NCBI GenBank assembly: GCA_959347315.1
Contig: OY365814.1
Location: 2,717,661 to 2,781,660, forward strand
Direction of reading: 5' to 3'
From: Bimastos eiseni
Taxonomy: Eukaryota; Annelida; Clitellata; Crassiclitellata; Lumbricidae
DNA length: 64,000 bases
Under the pieces are notes generated by a model. It saw nothing but the letters and a program-made list of their open reading frames with translations. It made no database searches and had not been told where the DNA came from. Position numbers and translations under genes: made by a program. This document shows, piece by piece, positions 56,290 through 64,000 of this stretch. Numbering within the stretch: position 1 is the stretch's first letter; each line of letters starts with the position of its first letter.

Positions 56290-57950
56290 AAGATTAGATT
56301 TAATACAATCATCTTCTTTCCCGTTTGTTTATGAGAACAAGAATGTGGATGATAAAGAACCAGGAAGGAGAGCGAGACAGATGGCCCTAATTAATTCTAC
56401 TCCCTTTTCTTCGGGAATGGACTCTGCTTGGATCCCCAAATCGACTGTAAGTCATCCACATCACGTGACCCTTCCGGATACAGTGGTGCCCCATTTGGGA
56501 CACTATTCTGTGCCAGAGGTCGAAACGTTACACGTTTGCCTGTAGTCTCACTATGCGCGTGTCTAGGGCCCCACATTTCATAGGTTCCCAAACGAATGAA
56601 AACATTTGTTTGAGTTATAAAAATGCATTCGAGGATTATTACTATTTGAAATGTAACCTAGTAACTATTTTGCAATTAAGCATTAGGAATAAAGTATGTC
56701 ATTGTACTTTGTGATTGGTTTGTTCATTTGGGTTAATTATTTGAGAATAAGCTTTATCAGTATTATGATCTTGTCAAATATGAACATCAGAAATTCCATC
56801 TATGGTGCCTTTTTATCAATTAGTGACACGTGGTCTACAAAATTAATGCTGTAATAAATTTGATAATTTAGCATACGATACCAATAAGCAATGCTTCTGG
56901 AAAACAATCTTTTTCTGTAGATTATTTAAAAGAGCGAAAACCTACACATCCCAAACTCAATAGATCAACATTTACAAGACGATTCAGTTTTGCCCATCAT
57001 CAAGCGAATTAACTGAAACGAGAGGTTTCTGTGCACCCGATGGTCAGAGTGGCGTTTAACTGTAGTCTCACTGTGCGCGCGAGCCACATTTCGGAGGGTC
57101 AGATATTTGAAAACTACTTCAGATGTAAAACTGGTAACTGATAAAAATCAGAAATACTGGCACACACAGCCGTAAAATGTCTGGTGCCATCATGTAAATA
57201 TATCCGCTTCGTGATACGTTCCGCGAACTTTTCTCATAATCACTGTTACCAAAGAAAGCCACATTATTACAGAGCAACACTTGCTATGTTTACCACCAGG
57301 AATGTGATTATGCTTATTTATGTTTTTTACCTGCAGCGTTAGTCTCAGCTGCTGTGCAAACAATATTTTAGAGAGAGATTATACACGCGAGATAACATTC
57401 AGGTTGCATTGCTGGCCATTATAGTCGGCATTACAATCAGCGAGCCCTATAGATATTACTCAGACCCAACGTGTGCAAACTGTACGGCCGCTGCCGTGTG
57501 CAACATAAGCGGTCGGCAGAGGGTAACTGTGTGCAAGGGACGAGTGAGAACTTTGAAGCGCAGTACTTAGGCCTAAAGGTCTGTGATCTTGATCATACGG
57601 GTATGAAACGCTGAGTAGATCTTACTTTTGTCGAAATTCAACGCAAATTCAACGTAAAAGAATCAATGTAGACATTCAGATATTTCAGATGCTTGTCATA
57701 ATTTGGTTACAGTTTCACATCTGCACTCTCTGCATCTCCAAACATGCAAGACGAGAAAGACAACTCTTAATTGAACCTCTTGAACGGAATACTGCAAGTG
57801 GGTATGTGCAATTTATATCTTGCAACATGTTCACATATGGTTAGGCTGCTATTGAATTGCATTGTATTTGTATATAGAAATTTGAATAGCACCTGACGTT
57901 TCACAGCACCTAATCAAATAGTCAGTCTGTCAGCCATTCGCATAATGTTC
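56290..57950. other. no gene seen; short direct repeat
   Basis: TGTAGTCTCACTATGCGCG at 56541 and TGTAGTCTCACTGTGCGCG at 57061 are direct repeats about 520 bp apart, each followed by a CCACATTTC. No coding sequence recognised. Confidence 0.4.
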
Positions 57951-57954
57951 ACTC

Positions 57955-58005
57955 TCTCATTCATTCATTCATTCATTCATTCACTCGCTCACTCGCTTAC
58001 TCACT
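57955..58005. repeat. ATTC tetranucleotide microsatellite
   Basis: Tandem ATTC units with a CACTCGCT-type continuation. Confidence 0.85.
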
Positions 58006-58367
58006 CCCTCCCTCAATCATACAGCGGTGTGGCAGTTTTAATGCATTTTGGCGAAGATTATTTTTCCACTAAGTTGCCTCGCGATTCATTTGAGAGTATA
58101 CGTTAGAGGTCAAGCATTATTTCCTACCCGACACTTACCCGTAACCCATACCCGTTACCCGTACCCGCTCCGTACTCAAAATTCCTACCCGACCCGTATC
58201 AGCGGATAGGCCCGTACCCGTTACATCATTAGAATGCCTTATCATACTCTTGCTGCCTGCCAGGCTAATAGGATCACAACCTGCTAAGCATTATGCCGTT
58301 GTCGTAGCAGCAGCAGCAGCAACAACAACAACTAGACTAGCATCAGCTGCAACAGCCGTAGGGTCGC

Positions 58368-58905
58368 GATGGCGGCGGAGGCAGAAGAAGACGGAGAAAG
58401 TGAATTAGGAGAAAGGAAAGGAAGAAGAGGGAGTGAAAGAGGAGGAGGACGGAATCTGGAGGAGGGGAAATGGAGGAGAGGAGGGAGAGAAGAGTCAGCA
58501 GAAGGGACGGAGGCAGAAGGACAGACAGAATAAAGAAGATGAGATCTGATGACGGAAAGAGTAGGAGAAAGAGGATGAGGAGGGGGAAGAAGGAGATGTA
58601 GAAGATGAGTAAGGAGAGGAGAGGAAGAAAAGAAGGATGAGGAGAAGGAAAATAAGGTGGACGAGGGAGGAGGAGAGACAGCACATGGGCAGAAAAATTG
58701 GGGATGAAGATGAAGAGGAGGCGGAAAATGAGCACTAAATAGCGGAGGAAGAAGAACAAGAGTAAGAGGGAGAGAAAGAGCAGTAAAGTAAGAGAAGGAG
58801 CAGAAATTAGGAACAGGATAAGAAAGAGGTGAAGAAGGAGAAAGGTAGAGGAGGATCAGCAGAAGGAGTAACAGAAAAAGGAGGAGGAATAGGAATGATA
58901 GCAAC
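58368..58905. repeat. Polypurine (GA-rich) tract, about 540 bp
   Basis: Almost pure A/G on the plus strand (GGAGGAGGAGA, GAAGAAGAGG) with few interruptions. The Ser/Leu/Pro-rich minus-strand ORFs (up to 190 codons) arise from this bias. Such tracts can form triplex DNA. Confidence 0.85.
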
Positions 58906-58924
58906 AGCGATTAACATGCATATA

Positions 58925-59045
58925 TAGTATCATTATTATTATTATTATCATAATAATAATAATAATAATGATAATAATAATAATTATAATAAAAATAATA
59001 ATAATAATAATAATTATAATAATAATAATAATAATGCATATATAT
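58925..59045. repeat. ATT/AAT trinucleotide microsatellite
   Basis: ATTATTATT then inverse AATAATAAT units over about 105 bp. Confidence 0.9.
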
Positions 59046-59210
59046 ATAATGAGAAAGTGAAGCATTGCGTGCACGTATATAGTATTTGCATTTCGAATGC
59101 GCCAGTTTGTTTATAATAGTAATAAAATCTTATATAAATATGTACCCGTACCCGACCCATACCCGCGGGTATGGGTCGGGTACGGGTTACTCGCCCATAC
59201 CCCTAGTATG

Positions 59211-60279
59211 CGTTGGCAGACACAATAAGTCTCTGTATCGAGGGATGTGCATGCATTGGTTTCTTTGAATGCAATATCAAGTTTGGTCTACATCGTTAAA
59301 TGGTGTCGTGCACGCTATAGGTACGTGTATGTGGATTCAAATTGAATGCATCAGGAACTAGATTATGGCGCCATACGTGAACAGAGTAGGTCCCATGCCT
59401 ATCTGGCCAGCTAACTACTTTGGCAAGACATAGGTTTCCTATGGTTTCTTGTGCCACACCGCATCCAATTCCATATTCAAACTGTACTAAGAAGCACAGT
59501 GACACGAGTCAGCCGACTACTTAAACCCACCATTTCAACCGAACCTTAAATTTGGTTAGCAATCAACACTCTCTCGCAAATTATCCGAAATGATATCATA
59601 GCGATAAAAGTTAATACATGTAAGTTGCCAACGCTACTTACGACGCAGTTGAGTGCTGAACGAACTTGACAATTTATTTTAAAATTGTGTCTGGCTTATA
59701 AGGACTGCATTATGGCTTACCGGCTTAGGCTACAGTTTTAGTCTGAGCGCTTGATTAGGATCGAACAACAGAATCGCAACCGGATTATTATTCATGTCAC
59801 TGATGTCAGTATTAATGTTGTGTAACATTGTACCAACCCCAGAAACGAATTACATAGGACCTGTGGACGTCATTACTATTACTTAGACCTATTTATGTAA
59901 GAAATGACTCAGAGCATAATCAAGACTGTTTCCATTGCCCAAATCTAGAACCATTGCTTATATGGGCCTCTAGCTGAAACCCACTCACACAGGTCATTCT
60001 CTACTCCAGTTTTGCAAACGCGATTCCATTTTATTTTCATTGAATTTACTTGGGTCGGAAAAGACTCTGAATCGTCGAGTGGCACTTTATAAGTTGCTTG
60101 GTTACAACTCCACTCACTGCGTCACTAATATCAATAAAATTTTACTATCATCATCATTTTGTGTTCAACTGTATAGACCTATCTAATTTTATGTTAATAA
60201 TGTTTCATGTCATCAGCACCGCATACACTCTATGCGCATGGCGGATGAGATTATGTAGCCTACATCTAAGGGTGTACGT
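59211..60279. other. no gene seen
   Basis: No recognised coding sequence or repeat. Confidence 0.45.
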
Positions 60280-60965
60280 TAAAAACCGCGATCACAAAAT
60301 AGCGACGCACAAAAGCGCGAGTGTTTCAAACTAGCGATCATCAAAACATTGAAGATTGCCAATTTGTTTCTGAATGTAGCCTACATGAATTGCTTCAATC
60401 ATTAGCAATTACATTAGTAGGTTTACATGTATTTCGAAGGATGAATCATTGTCATTTATGTACGCATTTCAGCCTATCGTTTTATCATTTTTAGGTCATA
60501 CAAAAATGCAACGCATTGTAATTTCAATGCCCATTGCCCATAATGAACGCAAGTTCTATTTTCATAAAGGAAACCCTCAGTTTCATAATAAACTGCTTTT
60601 TGTCAGCGACAATGCACAATTTTGTAGGATATTTTGCTTTCGACATTCCAGAATTGGTCTACAGCCCAATTTCGTACTTAGTTCAAAATTGCTTCTCAAA
60701 GGAAAGTTGATCATTGGTTGATAGTTCACATTCTTGATCAAATAATTTTATTGACAACTGCGGGCGGATTAAGAGAAATAGGCCGATAGTTTGTTGTGAA
60801 ACCAAGAGCTTTCTTGATGTAAATATTGTTTTAGTAAATATAACGCATTGACGAGAAAAATTTCATTTGACATAATTATTGAAGCTTTTAAATCGCTGTT
60901 TTGATGATCGCTATTTTGAAATAGTCGCGATTTTGTGCATTGCTATTTTGTAATCGCGGTTTTTA
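60280..60965. mobile_element. MITE with about 70-bp terminal inverted repeats
   Basis: Left arm (AAAAACCGCGATCACAAAAT, then AGCGATCATCAAAACA) is inverted at 60894-60965 with scattered mismatches. The ends are bounded by TA/TTA. The 90-codon ORF inside (60449-60721) is unrecognised; no DDE motif is visible. The TA-type flank suggests Tc1/mariner or a related group. 686 bp. Confidence 0.75.
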
Positions 60966-61149
60966 TTATTAATAGGAAAAAACTGTACATGCGAGATTGG
61001 ACTAGGATGGACAACGTGTGGCTATTTAATATTTTTTACACTGATTCAACATAATTAGGTATATTATTAACAATCTAGAGTATCAGACTGTCTCCGAAAA
61101 TGAGACTTCAGTGTAATGTTTGTTTATTAGATTTAACTAGCTGGGGCAC

Positions 61150-61340
61150 CCGGAGTTCGCCCAGGTAAAAGCCAGGTTTTAGGCCCTGGAGAGAACAAAG
61201 ACGGCGGCGGCGGGTTCACCAACCCTCTACTGTGCTTGTCCGAGGTGTTTCCCGAGCGAACGACTAAGGTTTTGAGTGAATAGCTGTAAATGTGTAAATG
61301 CATAAACGGAGAGACAGACACACACACAATCTAGATATAC
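61150..61340 (+). repeat. Dispersed repeat, copy 1
   Basis: Contains GGTTTTAGGCCCTGGAGA, CGAGGTGTTTCCCGAGCGAA, GAATAGCTGTAAATG and ACGGAGAGACAGACA, all with counterparts in 61690-61885. Probably the 3' part of a retroposon. Confidence 0.7.
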
Positions 61341-61689
61341 ATATAAATAAACAGTGTTTATATACATTGTGTACACTCTGAATACACCTCTACCCTCTAG
61401 CAGTATGATAGCACTTCATGAAATAACTTATTCATCTGGTTGGTGTAATGTTTCTAATGGATGTAAAGTAATTCCTCGAAAATTTCTCAGCGCCCACAAA
61501 AGCTAAGTCAGGGTGACCAGTTCATACACCGGCGCAATACCAAATCAAATCCGCAATAGCCAATCTTCTTGTTTCTTTTTGGTGCCAGGTCGAAATGCGG
61601 GGAGTCAAGCCGAAGAACTGGGAAAAATTGATGCGTACAAAGTACACGTGACCGCATATGCAAACGACCTGTGTTTTATGGATGTGTGA

Positions 61690-61885
61690 GAAGTGCGCCG
61701 TAGGTTTTTGGCCCTGGAGACCAGGAAGATGGTGGCTCCCTCTACTGAGTGTCTCAGGTGTTTCCCGAGCCAACGGCGAAGGTTTCCAGTCAATAGCTGC
61801 AAAACTGTTAAAATGCATCACCGGACAGAGGGACATACAGAAAGTCTACTTTATTTCTAAGATTACTAAGACATTTATCGTTATC
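61690..61885 (+). repeat. Dispersed repeat, copy 2
   Basis: Same order of blocks as 61150-61340, with an extended tail TCTACTTTATTTCTAAGATT typical of retroposon 3' ends. Tandem, about 540 bp apart, same orientation. Confidence 0.7.
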
Positions 61886-62010
61886 AGGTCTTTATTAGTT
61901 TTTAGGATATAAGACTTAGTGTCATCCGTTGACTCTATGACATCTATCCGAACACCTAACCGGATGTGTTCCAAAGATCCCGAATTTAATCAGTCATTCA
62001 TTTGATACAT

Positions 62011-62345
62011 CTCCCCTTTTCCAAACCAGATTAATGAACCTAATGTAGTGTGATGAGTTCAACAGGTAATCAATAAATCTAATGGGGAGTGTGGTCGGTC
62101 TAAAACTCCGAGTTTTTGAACTTGAAACCAGTCCACTCGTTGCAGGTGTTGCACTCTGCTCATCAGGCGCCGAGACGTGACTCTGAGTTTCATTTTCTGG
62201 CAAACTGATGATGGCTGGGTATTGTTAGGGTGATGCTGCCATCTGGACATAACCATGAACAAGCGTTGTGTGTCACGGGTCCACGTTGCTTCGTGATAGA
62301 CACGGACCACATCACCGCTGTCAAGGGCGGAAGCGGTTTGCATGT
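62011..62345 (-). pseudogene. Gypsy pol C-terminal tail and polypurine tract
   Basis: Frames 62343-62059 (SGDVVRVYHEATWTRDTQ near the start) and 62203-61994 (ending TTLPIRFIDYLLN, then GDVSNE-stop) fit the region after the integrase core in gypsy pol: a basic GPY/F-like stretch, then a P-x-R-x-x-DY tail. A frameshift separates them. The purine-rich primer for plus-strand synthesis follows. Confidence 0.5.
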
Positions 62346-62369
62346 GCGGTCATGGTACATCTTCTGCTT

Positions 62370-62578
62370 CTGCTGTCGATAACGTTGTCTCTTAAGTTTT
62401 AAATGAGTCTACTGAGTCGGCCAATCTAACAGTAGATGGGAGACCGTTCCAATACCGCGGACCAGCGGCCGAGAAAGCACGGTCTCCGAAGCGCGACCTC
62501 ATCCTTCGCACACGGAGATCGGTCTTCACAGATGATCTGAGTCGCAGACCGGACGTGGAGGAGTGAGTCCCGAAGCAG
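62370..62578 (-). pseudogene. LINE ORF2 C-terminus inserted in gypsy element
   Basis: Minus strand: LRVRRMRSRFGDRAFSAAGP, then RYWNGLPSTVRLADSVDSFKT and a stop. The AFS-x-AGP-x-x-WN-x-LP motif is the C-terminal signature of CR1/L2/jockey-type ORF2. It sits between two parts of gypsy pol, replacing the integrase. Confidence 0.75.
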
Positions 62579-62589
62579 AAACCGTCTGG

Positions 62590-64000
62590 AATCTCTTAAA
62601 CACCGTTGAGAACTCTTTCATATTGGCAGGAAATTCATCGTTGATCCAAGCTTTCACCTGACGAAGCTCTGGGTCTCTAACTGATTCCAGCCTGAACTGA
62701 TCCAGTTATTTGGTACTGGCTGGAGAGTCATTTAATGTACTATGAACCATCACTTCTATGTCATCCTGCAATTCATGTTGTGTGACATCATAAGGGTTTG
62801 TTGTCGCTCTGGAGAGGACATCAGCTACATGCATCTGAGTACCCAGTATATATTTAAGTTCTATGTCAAATTTCAGGAGCCTCAACAGCATTCTCTGTAG
62901 TCTCGGGGAAGACTTTTCGAATGGTTTTAACAACACTCTTACCAATGGCTTGTGATCTGTATAATCAAGCGTCTTGGACCCATCTATGTACTGAGAAAAT
63001 TTTTCACAAGCAAATACAATTGCCAGTAGCTCTTTCTCAATTTGAGCATATCTCGCTTCTGTTTAGCTAAGGGCACGAGATGCATAGGCTATCGGTTGAC
63101 CATGTTGAAGGAACACTGATCCTATACCTGTGGAAGAGGCATCAGTCTTTTAACATGATTGCGCTTTGGGAGCAAAGAATTTGAGTACTAGAGCCTTGAT
63201 GATGTAGTTTTTAACTTATTTATTGCCATTTTATGTTGATTAGTCCATGTCCATTCCGTGTTTCTTTTCAACAAAGGCTCAGTAGCCGATGAAAAGTTTG
63301 GTATAAACTTTGATATGTAGGTGACCATTCCTAGGAATCGCGTAAACTCTTTTTGTCAGTAATGGCCGTAACCTTGGCGATGTCTAGAGCAACGCCCTCT
63401 GCTGAAATGAGCTGCCCTAAGTACTTAACACTTGAAACCTTCAGTTGAAGTTTTGCTTTGTTGAAACGCACATTTGCTTCCTTGGCTCTTTCAAGGACTT
63501 GTCTCAATATTAAATTATGTTGCTGTTCATCTCCAGCCGCAATAATGAGGTCATCAAAAACAATAAAAACACCATCGATATCCGCAAAGATCTCGAGACT
63601 TCGTTTCTGAAACACTTCAGAAGCTGATGATATTCCGAACGGAAATCTACGAAATCAGAATCGTCCAAAACGTGCACTTAAAAGTGCAGAGACGAGAACT
63701 CTCTGCATCTAACTTCACCTGCCAGAAACCATCTTTCATCTCAATGATTCTGAAAAGCTTCTTTCCATGGAGTTTGGGTAGAATGTCTTCACATGTTGGG
63801 ATACAAAAATGCTCTCGCTTATTTGCCTTGTTCAAGTCTCTGGGATCTAAACATAATCGCAATATTGATGACCCATCTTTCTTTTTCTACGATAAGCTAA
63901 CTGTTAACCTAGTCAGTCGGTTCATCTCTTTTTCGATGACACCACTAGTAACCAAGCTTTCAAGTTTGTATCTTAATTTTGGCTAAAGAGCAAATGGAAC
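62590..64000 (-). pseudogene. Gypsy reverse transcriptase and RNase H, frameshifted
   Basis: In order on the minus strand: LCLDPRDLNKANKREHF, IIEMKDGFWQVKLD (the Asp of motif A is replaced: IDMKDGFWQV is usual) at 63862-63647; IVFDDLIIAAG, carrying the catalytic FDD of motif C, and VKYLGQLISAEGVALD at 63615-63331; then, after several breaks, RNase H and its end RLQRMLLRLLKFDIELKY...ADVLSRA at 62945-62706, and DPELRQVKAWINDEFP at 62680-62630. At least three frameshifts or stops. The segment runs off the window at 64000. Confidence 0.85.

Larger units (their letters stand above)
58120..59210. mobile_element. Possible element with TACCCG-rich ends
   Basis: 58122-58225 is full of TACCCG/ACCCGTA on the plus strand. 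59141-59203 contains the same motif in both orientations (ACCCGTACCCGACCCATACC then its inverse). The pair of clusters brackets a polypurine tract and an ATT microsatellite. Terminal repeats and target duplication are not resolved. Confidence 0.4.
61900..64000 (-). mobile_element. Ty3/gypsy LTR retrotransposon, 3' half, interrupted
   Basis: On the minus strand: reverse transcriptase and RNase H (64000-62590), a LINE fragment (62578-62370), then the gypsy pol tail (62345-62024) and a polypurine tract GGAAAAGGGGAGATG (about 62011-62024). The bases after it (TGTATC...) would begin the 3' LTR, whose end I could not place. The 5' part lies beyond the window. Confidence 0.75.

Noticed and set aside
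55985..56560. Possible gypsy gag remnant around the MSDMESRR and MALINST frames
   Set aside because: No zinc knuckle or capsid motif, and the frame crosses a microsatellite.
58332..58904. 190-codon Ser/Leu/Pro-rich ORF
   Set aside because: Produced by a polypurine tract that has no stop codons on the complementary strand.

Overview
This window is animal nuclear DNA, not bacterial or organellar. It has no operons, no dense coding and no intact long ORFs except one 1-kb exon. It is AT-rich, full of microsatellites, old transposons and dispersed repeats, and its candidate gene is split by introns with ordinary GT/AG sites. The repeat content (CR1/L2-like LINE tails, hAT elements with 8-bp target duplications, a Ty3/gypsy element, Polinton/adintovirus-like genes, a palindromic TAGGCCTA motif scattered everywhere) suggests a marine invertebrate. 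An echinoderm or another invertebrate deuterostome is my guess; the sequence does not prove it.

Layout: 1-1.2 kb holds LINE 3' ends. 1.2-14.7 kb is copy A of a large segmental duplication whose copy B lies at 43.1-50.1 kb. The first ~695 bp of the two copies are inverted relative to each other, the rest is direct, and copy B lacks three internal blocks (about 1.36, 0.73 and 4.57 kb). Each copy carries the same hAT-like insertion with the same target-site duplication, a LINE reverse-transcriptase relic and a broken ORF of an unnamed mobile element. 11-20 kb is a run of short inverted-repeat elements, including a 900-bp element with a paralogous empty site in the same window. 20-38 kb is the gene region: on the minus strand, four exons with matching phases encode an F-box-like segment, a CARD, an alpha/beta module and a terminal NHL-type beta-propeller, surrounded by broken NHL paralogs. 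A Polinton/adintovirus-like cluster (protease, F54H12.2-like protein, integrase, a conserved small protein, a RING-transmembrane protein), all minus strand and all decayed, sits inside the long intron between the CARD exon and the next exon. A second, inverted piece of it lies at 40.8-41.4 kb. A small two-exon acidic-protein candidate lies at 34.3-35.2 kb. 38-40.5 kb holds two hAT-type remnants. 50-64 kb holds a SWIM-type transposase relic, an hAT-like MITE, a foldback, a polypurine tract, a palindromic MITE and the 3' half of a Ty3/gypsy element broken by a LINE fragment and cut by the window end.

The only candidate host system is the F-box/CARD/NHL gene. Its modules are those expected of an innate-immune or ubiquitin-ligase adaptor: NHL propellers bind protein or RNA, CARDs assemble signalling complexes and F-boxes recruit SCF ligases. 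Introns after exon 1 are all phase 1, as in genes assembled by exon shuffling. The rest of the window is mainly a record of transposition, duplication and deletion.
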